The notes below the pieces were generated by a model. It searched no databases and was not told the DNA's origin. It was given only the letters and a program-made list of their open reading frames with translations. A stretch of 25,778 bases of DNA from Deinococcus terrestris. Its GTDB lineage: Bacteria > Deinococcota > Deinococci > Deinococcales > Deinococcaceae. The position numbers and the translations under genes are program-made. This document shows positions 7,045 through 17,702 of the stretch, piece by piece (position 1 is the stretch's first letter; each line of letters begins with the position of its first letter). The stretch spans positions 1-25,778 of the forward strand of contig NZ_WBSL01000019.1 of NCBI RefSeq assembly GCF_009377345.1, read 5' to 3'.

Positions 7045-8966
7045 CTGAATTGATGAATGTGGCCCCGGACGCCACGCCGGATGAACTGCGGCGTCTGGCG
7101 ACCGAGGTGGGGCGCTTGCGGGGCTACACGCCATTCTCCATGAAAAAGCACCGTCTTGGAGTGGGTTATCTGCTGGACTGGTTGATGACGTTTGATGGGG
7201 TCACTTGGCAGGAACGTTGGGAGCAAGCGGAAGCGCAAATGCTCAGCGAGGGTCAGGGAGCATCCGCGGAAACGAAATTTCAGCACGAGGCTATGCGTCT
7301 GGCGCTGCCAACTCTGACCTGCTTGAGAGTCATTCGCCCTTCTTACCCATGGCTGGACACCTTCAAAAGCAACGGCATGGCCAGATGTCTAGCGGCCACT
7401 ACGGATGCTGAGGCTTTCGATCTGGTGGCACAGGCAGCGAGAGCTCGCGTCTATGCGGGCTGGAGGGCTGTGGACAGCCAGAACTGCTTGGCTCTATTGC
7501 TCATGCACACGGGTAAACGTTTGCGAACCCTCACGACAGCCGACCTGCTTGCCTTCGATCAGGCACGGCTTCAGGGAATGTTCAGCAACATCGGCTTGCT
7601 CAGCCTGTACCAGTTGTTGGTCGACCTTGAGGTGGTGGAGGACACACCCCTGGCGTACTCCTGGAACGCTCACCTGAAGCCGCTCGCAATTCGGACCATG
7701 CTCATTGAGGAAGGCTTGGATGAACCAAAAATCCTGTCGGTGTTTGAGGCCTACTTTGCAGAACGGCAGCTTACCCTGGCGCCAGATTCGGTGATGCGGG
7801 AATGTCGCTTCCTCATCCGGCGTTTCTGGAAGCAAATCCCTGAGACGGAACGTCAACAAAGTGGTTTCAATCTGTCGTTTCAGACTGCGCAACAGCTTAA
7901 GGCCAGCTTAAGAATTCACCCCAGAACAGGTCGTCAAACGAACCCAAAGCGGAGCTTTCATGCCATCAGTGCGTTGTACGCCTTCCTTAATAGGAAGGCC
8001 GCTGAAAATCCTAGTCAATGGAGAGAATTTGCTGCTGAAAGCCCCATTTCGAGTAATGAATCCCGTCGCGCCAAATTAATTCAGGATGTGGCGCTAGACA
8101 AAATGCAGCAGCACACCTTGTCGCTCCTGCCTCATTTGACCCAGATAAGGCGGCTTTTGAAGGAGAACTATGAGCACGCCCAGGAATTGCTCACGCATAC
8201 CTTACAAAGCGAAGGGGGCGAGGTATTTCAAGTGGGTGGAGTTACGTACATGAAGCTTCAATCAGAGGATGTCACTAGGAGAAAGCAAGCACAAGAACAT
8301 TTGCGCGACACAATAAAACGCGCAGACTCTAAAGGCAGGGGCCACTTCCAGATCCGCAACCGTGAGGAGCAGGCATTCTGGATGTGGGCTTCCGTCGAGA
8401 TTCTTATTCGAACCGGGTTGCGTCCCGTAGAGTTATTCAAGCTTAAGCGAACCGACCTGATTAACAGGAGGAGTGCAACGGGTATGCGCGTTGCATCCCT
8501 TAGAATTGCGGCGAGCAAGACAATTCTACCACGGATTATCGACCTTTCGCCTGAAGCTTTTTCTTTTATATGCAGAATAATTGATAGAGTACAGGCGAAT
8601 CACGATACCTATCCGGTGGTGGACCGATATGACTGTGTGTCGAAATCATTTGAACTCTCACAACCCTTCCTGCTGCAACTTCAATACAGCGCACGAAGAC
8701 AGGCTTTTCGGGGGCGCGAAATCCAATATAGTCTTCACCGATTTTTTAAAAAAATGCATTCAGACGGAAAGCTGGCAGAGGGTGTGTTTCTTGGTCTAAA
8801 AGACTGCCGTCGCATTTTTGCCACCCGGCTGTATCAAAAAAACGTTCCCATTCTAGCAATTTCATATGCCCTAGGACATGCAGATGTTAAAACAACAATG
8901 CATTACATAGCTTACCAGGGTGATGATCTACATATGCATCTAGATAATTTGTGGGAATCAATATAA
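7041..8966 (+). CDS. Large tyrosine recombinase, TnpB-like (641 aa)
   Basis: The second tyrosine recombinase is close in length to Tn554 TnpB (630 aa). The catalytic residues sit at the C-terminus: Arg461 in TGLRPVELFKL, Lys493 in AASKT, Lys587-x-x-Arg590 in LKDCRRIFAT, His613 in LGHADVKTT and Tyr622 in MHYIAY. Lysine replaces histidine in the H/K-x-x-R box, a substitution accepted in this superfamily, so the enzyme is probably active. The long N-terminal ~400 residues have no recognised domain. The 3' half is clearly AT-richer than the rest of the window and uses more A/T-ending codons, which suggests recent transfer or a mosaic gene. It overlaps the first recombinase by four bases. No tnpC-like gene follows. 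Confidence 0.9.
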   Translation: MTELMNVAPDATPDELRRLATEVGRLRGYTPFSMKKHRLGVGYLLDWLMTFDGVTWQERWEQAEAQMLSEGQGASAETKFQHEAMRLALPTLTCLRVIRPSYPWLDTFKSNGMARCLAATTDAEAFDLVAQAARARVYAGWRAVDSQNCLALLLMHTGKRLRTLTTADLLAFDQARLQGMFSNIGLLSLYQLLVDLEVVEDTPLAYSWNAHLKPLAIRTMLIEEGLDEPKILSVFEAYFAERQLTLAPDSVMRECRFLIRRFWKQIPETERQQSGFNLSFQTAQQLKASLRIHPRTGRQTNPKRSFHAISALYAFLNRKAAENPSQWREFAAESPISSNESRRAKLIQDVALDKMQQHTLSLLPHLTQIRRLLKENYEHAQELLTHTLQSEGGEVFQVGGVTYMKLQSEDVTRRKQAQEHLRDTIKRADSKGRGHFQIRNREEQAFWMWASVEILIRTGLRPVELFKLKRTDLINRRSATGMRVASLRIAASKTILPRIIDLSPEAFSFICRIIDRVQANHDTYPVVDRYDCVSKSFELSQPFLLQLQYSARRQAFRGREIQYSLHRFFKKMHSDGKLAEGVFLGLKDCRRIFATRLYQKNVPILAISYALGHADVKTTMHYIAYQGDDLHMHLDNLWESI

Positions 8967-9121
8967 TTTTGCATTCATCTCCATAAACAGTACATTTATA
9001 AAATGCTTTTTATGGATGCCCTGCTTCCATAACAGATTAATCGGTTCGCAATCATTAACGCTAGCAGATCGCCTATATGTAAAACTGATTAGCAGCGTAG
9101 AGGTTGGGGAACGCTCTTTCC

Positions 9122-9163
9122 CTCTTAAGTAGTGCAGATATCCTTAATTATCTGCACTAAGAG
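9122..9163. repeat. Inverted repeat or hairpin after the recombinases
   Basis: TAGTGCAGATA (9130-9140) and TATCTGCACTA (9149-9159) form an 11-bp perfect stem with an 8-base loop. Outer blocks CTCTTA (9122-9127) and TAAGAG (9158-9163) extend it if a small bulge is allowed. There is no T-run, so a simple terminator is unlikely. It could be a recombinase binding or attachment site, or a regulatory hairpin. Confidence 0.55.
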
Positions 9164-9403
9164 CTATAGACCAGCTTTGCACGCCCTAGACGACATTTTC
9201 CTGCAATCAGGTCCGGTTATGCCTCAGTCACTCTCGGAAATAGCCACCCTTCAGTTTGACCCTAAAGCCGCTGGCCCCAGTCAGAACTCAAAAGCCTTGT
9301 GGAGGGTTGAGAGCGATCGGCAGTCATTAGCCATGCGGCGTGTATGGTCATCAGGGGCTGGATGTCGACCTCCCACATTCCACACTACCGCTCCAGTCAC
9401 GTT

Positions 9404-9423
9404 CTCTGAACACATGTTCAGAG
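9404..9423. promoter_or_regulatory. ArsR/SmtB-type operator upstream of the PCuAC operon
   Basis: CTCTGAACA and TGTTCAGAG are perfect 9-bp arms around the central CA. The core TGAACA-N2-TGTTCA is the classic operator form of the ArsR/SmtB family. It lies about 30 bases upstream of the -10 of the gene at 9465 and resembles the sites upstream of cadA and the ICMT gene, so CadC (17328-17702) is the likely ligand. Confidence 0.6.
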
Positions 9424-9452
9424 ATAAGGACAAGCGCCCTCGCCCCCGTGAC

Positions 9453-9458
9453 TAGCAT
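9453..9458 (+). promoter_or_regulatory. -10 element of a leaderless promoter for the gene at 9465
   Basis: TAGCAT is followed by six bases and then GTG 9465. This spacing puts transcription start on the start codon and supports the GTG start, which otherwise lacks a ribosome-binding site. Confidence 0.45.
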
Positions 9459-9464
9459 GGCCAC

Positions 9465-9881
9465 GTGCCTCATCCCGCCTTCCTTATCCTCAGTCTCCTC
9501 GCCCTCGTCGGCGCTGGCACCTATGTGGCCACCGAGCTGCGCTGGCGCTCCCCGACGTACTGCATCGAGCGGCGCGGGCAAGTTTGGAACGGTGAGGCTG
9601 GAGCGCTCCCCACGGACTACCGCCCACAGTGCCCCGCGTCCTCCTCCTACCGCGCGGAAGTGCGCCGCGGCGACACACGTGTCGAGCAATACGTCACCTC
9701 TGGCTGGCACCCCGAAGCGCTCGCCGAACAGTTCAAAGCCCAGGGATTTCGTGAGCTCGATGCCGAGCTGATTACCCCCGGACTGTACGAGGTCATTCTC
9801 GAGAAGTCGAACGGCAAGGTCTACTATCTGGCCGCGCGCCAGGGCGACGTTACCGAGATCACCATCAACGGCCAACGCTGA
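9465..9881 (+). CDS. Membrane-anchored or secreted hypothetical protein (138 aa)
   Basis: GTG 9465 is the only start after the in-frame TAG at 9453-9455. The first ~22 residues (AFLILSLLALVGAGTYVATE) form a membrane anchor or signal peptide, so the rest acts outside the membrane. Two cysteines (Cys33 and Cys55) could form a disulfide or bind metal. The rest is a small mixed fold ending in KVYYLAARQGDVTEITINGQ. No family was recognised. It is followed after 10 bases by the PCuAC copper chaperone gene with its own ribosome-binding site, so the two form an operon. An envelope role linked to copper is inferred from this pairing only. Confidence 0.7.
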   Translation: MPHPAFLILSLLALVGAGTYVATELRWRSPTYCIERRGQVWNGEAGALPTDYRPQCPASSSYRAEVRRGDTRVEQYVTSGWHPEALAEQFKAQGFRELDAELITPGLYEVILEKSNGKVYYLAARQGDVTEITINGQR

Positions 9882-9891
9882 AGGAGCTTCC

Positions 9892-10347
9892 ATGAACCAC
9901 CGTCTGACCGCCGCTCTGCTGCTCATCTCCCTAAGTGCCTGCGCTCCCGAGGCAGACTCCAGTCAGGCCAATCGCACTACGGCCCAGCCGGTGACCACCT
10001 CCGCCGGCGTCCGCATCGAGGGGGCTGAGCTTCGCGAAGGCCTGCCCGGTGCAGAGGACGGTGTCCTCTACCTCACCCTGACAAACACGGGACAGGCGCA
10101 GGTACGGCTGCTGGGCGGGCGGACCCCCCTGGCCCGGGAGATCGTGCCCATGCAGCACCACGGCACTGGCGGCACGCTGGAACCCATCCTCGCACCCGGT
10201 GAGGCCCTGGTGTTCAAGCCAGGCGGCAATCACCTGATGCTGGTGGGCCTGAGCCGTCTCCCGAAGGTCGGCGAACAGGTCAACGTCACCCTGAATTTTG
10301 CTCCAGGCGGCGAGATTACTCTCAACGTCCCCGTCAACCCCTATTGA
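9892..10347 (+). CDS. PCuAC-family copper chaperone, lipoprotein
   Basis: The start ATG 9892 has a strong AAGGAG site. The N-terminus is a lipoprotein signal (LTAALLLISLSAC, lipobox LSAC with Cys17). The rest matches the PCuAC (DUF461) fold, an extracytoplasmic Cu(I) chaperone that delivers copper to cytochrome oxidase CuA, often together with SCO1. The expected ligands are visible: Met and His in PMQHHGTGG, and His-x-Met in GGNHLMLVGL. The pairing with a SCO1 gene at 16633-17292 supports the role. Lipidation would need signal peptidase II, encoded nearby at 14139-14669. Expression is probably controlled through the palindrome at 9404-9423. Confidence 0.85.
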   Translation: MNHRLTAALLLISLSACAPEADSSQANRTTAQPVTTSAGVRIEGAELREGLPGAEDGVLYLTLTNTGQAQVRLLGGRTPLAREIVPMQHHGTGGTLEPILAPGEALVFKPGGNHLMLVGLSRLPKVGEQVNVTLNFAPGGEITLNVPVNPY

Positions 10348-10351
10348 TCCA

Positions 10352-10379
10352 GCCGCTCCCCTATCGCCGGGGGAGCGGC
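10352..10379. terminator. Hairpin after the PCuAC gene
   Basis: GCCGCTCCCC (10352-10361) and GGGGAGCGGC (10370-10379) form a 10-bp GC stem with an 8-base loop, five bases after the stop codon. There is no T-run, but the position between convergent genes fits a terminator or 3'-end stabiliser. Confidence 0.6.
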
Positions 10380-10583
10380 CCAGACGACCCCATTCAAGCC
10401 TTTCTGGGCAAACGCCTCGCGCGACCCGCACCTCGTCCCTGTCTCCAGAGGCCACCGCGAGGTACCATCATTGCCTCACCAGTGAATCCCGCTAGGGACC
10501 CAGAACGGGGCTCACGCATCCGCCCCGCCGAGCGCCCACCCCATGGTCAAGAGCGCCTCCAGGACCCCGTGGGGCGGGTGCCT

Positions 10584-11408
10584 TCAGAGCAGGTAGCGAC
10601 GCGCCGCCTGCGCCAGATTGAGCAGGGTGACCAGGGCCACGAACGCTTCGTTCTGATTGGTGCGGCCCGTGAGGCCGTGCGCCGCATGGTCCCGCCAGTA
10701 CTTGATGAGTGCCAAAGAGCTTTGCAGCTCCATCTTCTGACCCTCCTTGAGCCTGCCCAGCACGGCCGTCTCCGCGCGGCCCCGGCCGCCAGCAGACATC
10801 ATCTCCCGCAGGGCCTTGTCCTCATCCCCGAGTTGCCGGGCGTAGGCCGTGAACAGGATGGTTTCGGCACAGGCACCCGCCATGGCGCAGCAGGCCACGA
10901 AGTTGCCGTGCCGAAAACAGCTCAAGGCCTCCTGACTCCGGACCGCATAGAACTCGCCATACACGACGTCAAACTCAGCCAGCAGCTTTCCAAACTCCCC
11001 ATACCGGCGGGGATTCATGGCCAACTCCTTGCTGGCCAGCCACTCCCGACCAAAGTCCGTCAAGCTGAAACCATACACGTCGGGCTGCGTCCGCTGCTCG
11101 AGGCGCGTATTGCCTGGAACAACAACCCCACTGCTGACCAAAGCCCAGGCCACCTCGATGAAGGGGGCAAGATTCTCGCCGTACTCATGGTTGACATACG
11201 TCATTCCACCTGGATTTTCTGGAGGCTCAGGTGTGTTCTCGGTCAGGTACGCGTAGGCGACGTCATACACGTACAGGTCGTAAGGCCGTCCCTCCTGGAA
11301 CCCGAGCCCGCTCGGAAGACGTGACTTCTTCCCGGCCCGAAGGTAGTCCACGGTAAAGTCGAACGCCTCATCGTAAGAGGCTGGGGGAAGACGCCGAGTC
11401 ACCCTCAT
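10584..11408 (-). CDS. Hypothetical protein with C-terminal HEPN-like domain (274 aa)
   Basis: The start ATG 11408 has a GGAGGG site six bases upstream. The N-terminal half (~1-125) is a mixed domain with a helix-turn-helix feel (YGFSLTDFGREWLASKELAM), as in winged-helix proteins that follow the S-L-T-D-F-G-x-x-W-L pattern. The C-terminal half (~140-274) is all-helical and contains YWRDHAAHGL, an R-x4-H motif of the kind that marks HEPN ribonuclease and nucleotide-binding domains. HEPN proteins often serve in defence or toxin-antitoxin systems. No antitoxin partner is adjacent. It is convergent with the PCuAC gene and divergent from cadA. The HEPN call is a motif match only. Confidence 0.6.
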   Translation of the reverse strand: MRVTRRLPPASYDEAFDFTVDYLRAGKKSRLPSGLGFQEGRPYDLYVYDVAYAYLTENTPEPPENPGGMTYVNHEYGENLAPFIEVAWALVSSGVVVPGNTRLEQRTQPDVYGFSLTDFGREWLASKELAMNPRRYGEFGKLLAEFDVVYGEFYAVRSQEALSCFRHGNFVACCAMAGACAETILFTAYARQLGDEDKALREMMSAGGRGRAETAVLGRLKEGQKMELQSSLALIKYWRDHAAHGLTGRTNQNEAFVALVTLLNLAQAARRYLL

Positions 11409-11533
11409 CCCTCCAGTTTGACGTGGATTTCGTGGATCGGGCCGGGGCGCTGGGGGTCACGCGCGGCCAAGGCCGTACACAGTCCCTCCCGCTCGGGCTT
11501 GGATCCGTCGGCACCCCCTTCCACCTCGACGTG

Positions 11534-11547
11534 TGAGCAATCATTCA
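11534..11547. promoter_or_regulatory. ArsR/SmtB-type operator in the cadA promoter
   Basis: TGAGCAATCATTCA is an imperfect inverted repeat. It shares TGAGCA-N4-TTCA with the reverse complement of the site upstream of the ICMT gene (20141-20154). It sits two bases upstream of the -10 TATAGT, where a bound repressor would block RNA polymerase. CadC is the probable regulator. Confidence 0.6.
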
Positions 11548-11549
11548 GG

Positions 11550-11555
11550 TATAGT
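11550..11555 (+). promoter_or_regulatory. -10 element of the leaderless cadA promoter
   Basis: TATAGT is followed by six bases and ATG 11562, so transcription likely starts at the start codon. This fixes the cadA start at 11562 although the frame is open further upstream. Confidence 0.6.
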
Positions 11556-11561
11556 AGAGGC

Positions 11562-13793
<2,232 letters not shown>

Positions 13794-13813
13794 GCCCCTC
13801 CCCAGGACCACCC

Positions 13814-14065
13814 ATGCCCGAGATCACCCTCTACACCGTTCCCAACTGCGCGGACTGCGAAGCCATCAAGCGCCTGCTCACGCACCAGAGGGCCCCCTAC
13901 ACCGAGAAGAACGTGCGGGGCGACCCGGAAGCGCTCGCCGAGATGCAGGCCAAAGCGGACGTCCGCATTGCCCCCGTCACCGTGATTGGCGAGCAGGTTC
14001 TGTATGGCCCTTTCGACGAGCAGCGCCCCCGGATTCTGGCTGCCCTGGAGCGTGTGTTCCCTTGA
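13814..14065 (+). CDS. Glutaredoxin-like thiol-disulfide protein (83 aa)
   Basis: A thioredoxin-fold protein of the glutaredoxin/NrdH type: ITLYTVPNCADCEAIKRLL carries the CxxC active site (Cys-Ala-Asp-Cys), followed by IAPVTVIGEQVLYGPF with the cis-Pro Thr/Val-Pro loop and a glycine turn. It lies 20 bases after cadA, so it is co-transcribed. It would reduce thiols damaged by cadmium, or pass metal or electrons within the cytoplasm. That link comes from context. No glutathione or NrdE partner is seen in the window. Confidence 0.85.
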   Translation: MPEITLYTVPNCADCEAIKRLLTHQRAPYTEKNVRGDPEALAEMQAKADVRIAPVTVIGEQVLYGPFDEQRPRILAALERVFP

Positions 14066-14138
14066 GTCCCTGCTCCTTCCCGATCCCCCTGCTGATTCGC
14101 ATACAGTCTGCCGTCCATCATCCCCGCCGAGGTCTCCA

Positions 14139-14669
14139 GTGAGGTCGCGTCTGTGGCTCCTCACGGCCATCACGGCCCTGCTGGTGCTCGAAGGCCTGCT
14201 CAAGGCCTGGGCCACCCAGCACCTGACTCCCGGCGTGGACCGCCCCCTGCTCCCCGGCCTGCTGCACCTGGGCTTCACCCTCAATCCCGGCATGGCCTGG
14301 GGTCTGCTGGGCGGCTTCACGGCTCCCCTGGCCCTCCTGCGCCTGACTGCGGGCGTGGTCATCCTGGCCGCCCTGCTGTCAGGGCGCGTTCCTGCCGCAC
14401 GGACCTGGCCGCTCGGATTGCTTGCGGCGGGGGCACTCGGGAACGCCGTGGACGGCCTCGCGCGCGGCGCGGTCGTCGACTATCTGACCTCCCCCTTGCT
14501 GGACCTCGCTGCGCGGGCGCTCACCGGTCGTCCCTTTCCCATCTTCAACCTGTCGGACATCCTCGTCTGCACCGGCGTCGCCTGGCTGCTCTTCCAGTCC
14601 TGGCAGGAGCAGCGCCGATTGCCGGGCACGGACCCTTCCCCCCGACCGTTCCTCAAGGAGAACCCATGA
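14139..14669 (+). CDS. lspA: Signal peptidase II (lipoprotein signal peptidase)
   Basis: A membrane aspartyl protease that cleaves prolipoprotein signal peptides. The chosen start is GTG 14139, with GAGG six bases upstream; the frame opens earlier but that part is not LspA-like. The protein has 176 aa and four hydrophobic segments. Conserved LspA blocks are present: FTLNPGMAWGLL (N-x-G-x-A-W-G), ALGNAVDGLARGAVVDYL with the first catalytic Asp, and FPIFNLSDILV with the second. LspA paralogues are known partners of metal ATPases (PbrC beside PbrA in lead resistance). Two lipoproteins occur in this island (9892-10347 and 14666-15166), so it may be dedicated to them rather than be the housekeeping enzyme. 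It overlaps the next gene by four bases. Confidence 0.9.
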   Translation: MRSRLWLLTAITALLVLEGLLKAWATQHLTPGVDRPLLPGLLHLGFTLNPGMAWGLLGGFTAPLALLRLTAGVVILAALLSGRVPAARTWPLGLLAAGALGNAVDGLARGAVVDYLTSPLLDLAARALTGRPFPIFNLSDILVCTGVAWLLFQSWQEQRRLPGTDPSPRPFLKENP

Positions 14670-15166
14670 ACCGATTGATCGTGCTGACCCTGCCCTTCCT
14701 GCTCGCCGCCTGCACCCACAAGGGTGGAGAGATCGAGGGCGTGAAGTCCTTCAAGAACACCGGCGGGGCCCACCAGGAAGGCCGCATCGCCTACGAGCAG
14801 ACACCTCCTGCGGGTGGCCCCCACAATCCCTCCTGGCAAAACTGCGGCGTCTACGACCGCCCGCTCTACGACGAGTACGCGGTCCACAGCCTGGAACACG
14901 GGGCGGTCTGGGTGACGTACCGGCAGGATCTCCCGACCAGTCAGGTGCTGCAACTCAAGGAACTGGTGCAGGGACGGCCCTACACCCTGCTGTCCCCGCA
15001 TGAGACACAGGAGGCTCCGGTCGTGGTCAGTGCCTGGAACAAGCAGCTCGCCGTGGAGAACGCCGGGGACTCCCGTATCCAGGACTTCATTCAGATGTAT
15101 GCCCAGGGCGGTGAAGCGCCGGAAATCGGGGCCTCGTGCAGCGGCGCGTACAACGGCACCGTTTGA
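14666..15166 (+). CDS. DUF3105-family lipoprotein (166 aa)
   Basis: The start is ATG 14666 with an AAGGAG site, overlapping lspA by four bases. The signal peptide MNRLIVLTLPFLLAAC has a lipobox (LAAC), so the product is a membrane-anchored lipoprotein. The rest matches DUF3105: TPPAGGPHNPSWQNCGVY, then YAVHSLEHGAVWVTYR and ETQEAPVVVSAWNKQL. Conserved His and Cys residues suggest metal binding. The family has no proven function but is common beside DUF305, SCO and copper genes in Deinococcus and actinobacteria. It overlaps the next gene by one base (TGATG). A copper or envelope role is inferred. Confidence 0.85.
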   Translation: MNRLIVLTLPFLLAACTHKGGEIEGVKSFKNTGGAHQEGRIAYEQTPPAGGPHNPSWQNCGVYDRPLYDEYAVHSLEHGAVWVTYRQDLPTSQVLQLKELVQGRPYTLLSPHETQEAPVVVSAWNKQLAVENAGDSRIQDFIQMYAQGGEAPEIGASCSGAYNGTV

Positions 15167-15745
15167 TGGCCCCCTGGGCGGCGGGCCTGCTCAGTCTGGC
15201 GCTGCTGAGCGGCGGACTGGCCGTCGCCTGGCCCCGCCCACCCGCTGAGGGCAGCCCAGACGTCACCTTTGCCCGGGACATGAGCGCGCACCACGCCCAG
15301 GCCGTCGACCTGAGCGTCACGATGTTCAAGCGCGCGGCGGACCCAGCCGTGAAGCTGCTCGCCCAGGACATCCTGCTGACGCAACAGGCGCAGATCGGGC
15401 AGATGGGCGGGTGGCTGATGGCCTGGGGACGCCCCCTGGCCGGCCGAGAGGCTCCCATGGCGGGGATGGACCCGGCGCATATGGGGCTGGCCTCGGCGAA
15501 GGACATGCGGGACATGGAGACCCTCCCGGTTCGCACCGCGCAGACCCGCTACCTGGTGCTGATGCGGCGGCACCATCAGGGCGGGGTCACCATGGCGAAC
15601 TCGGCCCTGGCACAGGTGGAGCGGCCGGAGGTCCGGGCCTTCGCCGAGCGGGTCGTGGCCGCCCAGACTTCGGAAATCCAGGCCATCGACGCCCTGCTCA
15701 CGAAGCTGATGGGCCAGTCCCAACCCGAGGTGGACGGCATGCACC

Positions 15746-15753
<8 letters not shown>
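15166..15753 (+). CDS. DUF305 four-helix-bundle protein (195 aa)
   Basis: The chosen start is ATG 15166, which overlaps the previous stop codon; an earlier ATG at 15136 lies inside the preceding gene. The N-terminal hydrophobic segment (AAGLLSLALLSGGLAVAW) is a signal or anchor, so the protein is extracytoplasmic. It shows the two DUF305 helix-pair signatures: FARDMSAHHAQAVDLSVTM at ~42-60 and VLMRRHHQGGVTMAN at ~137-151. The paired histidines with nearby methionines are typical of this ferritin-like family, which is linked with copper resistance. It is co-transcribed with the DUF3105 gene, and the two often occur together. It overlaps the CDF transporter gene by eight bases. Confidence 0.9.
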
Positions 15754-16632
<879 letters not shown>

Positions 16633-16636
<4 letters not shown>

Positions 16637-17292
16637 GTGACCCTTCTTCCTCTGCTGCACCCCTCCAGGCCCCTGCCGGGCGTCCCGCCTGGCAGTCCAT
16701 GCTGTGGGCCCTGCTGGCGGTCACCCTGCTGCTGGGAGGTGTCTGGGCCTACGCCCGCATGAAAAGTCCCTTCCCGTTCTACGGCACAGTGTTCAACGTG
16801 GAGGAGGCCGCACCGGCCCTGGTGGGCACCGGGGAGGATGGGCGACCCTTCGCCCTGAGTGACCTGCGTGGACAGGCGGTCGCGGTGTTTTTCGGCTTCC
16901 TGCACTGCCCCAATATCTGTCCGACCACCCTGGCTTCACTGGAGCGGGTCCGTCAGGCCCTTCCGGAAAAGGACCAGGCCAACTTCCGCACGGTGCTCGT
17001 GACCCTCGACCCCGCTCGGGACACGGTCGGCAAGCTGCGGGAGTATGTGACCTACTTCAGCCCGTCCGCCAAAGGCGTGTTCATTCCGGAACCGGGGCTG
17101 GCCGCCGCGGCCGCCGCCTGGGGCGTGGGGTACCAGAAGGCCGACATCGAGAACGAGCTGACCTACCAGATCAACCACACCACTGGGGTCTACCTGATCG
17201 ACCGGGAGGGGCGGCGGCGGGTGGTCTGGGATTACACCCAGCTCACGCGGGTAGACCGGGTAGCGGCGGATATCCGAGAAGTGATGCAGTAA
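16633..17292 (+). CDS. SCO1/SenC copper-binding thioredoxin-fold protein
   Basis: The chosen start is ATG 16633, within the ATGA overlap with czcD; the longer open frame upstream is czcD antiphase DNA. One N-terminal membrane anchor (SMLWALLAVTLLLGGVWAY, ~22-40) is followed by a SCO domain with FGFLHCPNICPTTLASL (C-x3-C copper ligands) and the distal histidine in YQINHTTGVYLIDREG. All three copper ligands are intact. SCO proteins insert copper into the CuA centre of cytochrome oxidase or act as thiol-disulfide proteins. The PCuAC gene at 9892 encodes its usual partner. The stop TAA is followed closely by cadC. Confidence 0.9.
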
Positions 17293-17315
17293 CGGTGCGG
17301 GTGCCCACCCTGCGC

Positions 17316-17321
17316 TATGGT
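17316..17321 (+). promoter_or_regulatory. -10 element of a likely leaderless cadC promoter
   Basis: TATGGT is followed by six bases and GTG 17328. It gives cadC its own start point in addition to readthrough from the operon, and supports GTG 17328 over GTG 17295. Confidence 0.4.
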
Positions 17322-17327
17322 CAGGAT

Positions 17328-17702
17328 GTGAGAACCGCTTCTCAAGATGACGTGTGCGAGATTCCCTGCGTTCACCCTGAGGCGGTCGTCCGGGTGCGCG
17401 CCGCCTTACCTGACGCGGGAGGGGTCGAGGACGCCACTGCGCTGCTGAAGGTCATCGCCGATCCGACTCGTTTTCGCATTCTCAGCGCCCTGAACGTAGA
17501 GGAACTGTGCGTGTGTGACCTGGCAGCGGTGGTCGGCATCAGCGAGAGTGCGGCCAGCCATCAGTTGCGCTTGCTGCGCGCTCACCGGCTGGTCACCTTC
17601 CGCAAGGAGGGACGCATCGCCTACTACCGTCTGCTCGACCAGCACATCAACGGCTTAATCGGCAGCGCCGTGGACCACGTGCGCGAGCCAAACCTGCGTT
17701 GA
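17328..17702 (+). CDS. cadC: CadC-type ArsR/SmtB repressor (Cd/Pb/Zn sensor)
   Basis: A winged-helix metal sensor that leaves DNA when it binds Cd, Pb or Zn. From GTG 17328 it has 124 aa. It carries all four CadC thiolates: Cys10 and Cys14 in DVCEIPCVHPE, and Cys61 and Cys63 in EELCVCDL. The DNA-binding helices are SESAASHQLRLLRAHRL and the wing is FRKEGRIAYY. The C-terminal helix has Asp-x-His (LLDQHINGLI), the alpha5 zinc site of SmtB/CadC. It lies after the cadA operon. The palindromes near 9404, 11534 and 20139 are its probable targets. GTG 17295 is an alternative start adding 11 residues without CadC similarity. Confidence 0.92.
   Translation: MRTASQDDVCEIPCVHPEAVVRVRAALPDAGGVEDATALLKVIADPTRFRILSALNVEELCVCDLAAVVGISESAASHQLRLLRAHRLVTFRKEGRIAYYRLLDQHINGLIGSAVDHVREPNLR

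Larger units (their letters stand above)
5887..9163 (+). mobile_element. Candidate Tn554-like element core
   Basis: The two overlapping recombinase genes and the AT-rich downstream DNA with a strong inverted repeat at 9122-9163 look like the mobility module of a tyrosine-recombinase transposon. Tn554-type elements lack terminal inverted repeats and target duplications, so the ends cannot be set from this sequence. The XRE/DUF2442 module to the left could be cargo. Confidence 0.35.
8967..9464. other. AT-rich non-coding DNA downstream of the recombinases
   Basis: About 500 bases without a credible gene. The first half has the same low GC as the end of the recombinase gene. It holds a small inverted repeat near 8999-9014 (ATAAAA against TTTTAT), a large hairpin at 9122-9163, an ArsR/SmtB-type palindrome at 9404-9423 and the -10 element of the next gene at 9453-9458. 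The shift back to high GC between about 9200 and 9300 may mark the edge of the mobile segment. Confidence 0.5.

Noticed and set aside
11418..11561. Upstream extension of cadA
   Set aside because: The extension would cover its own operator and -10 element and has no similarity to the HMA domain start.
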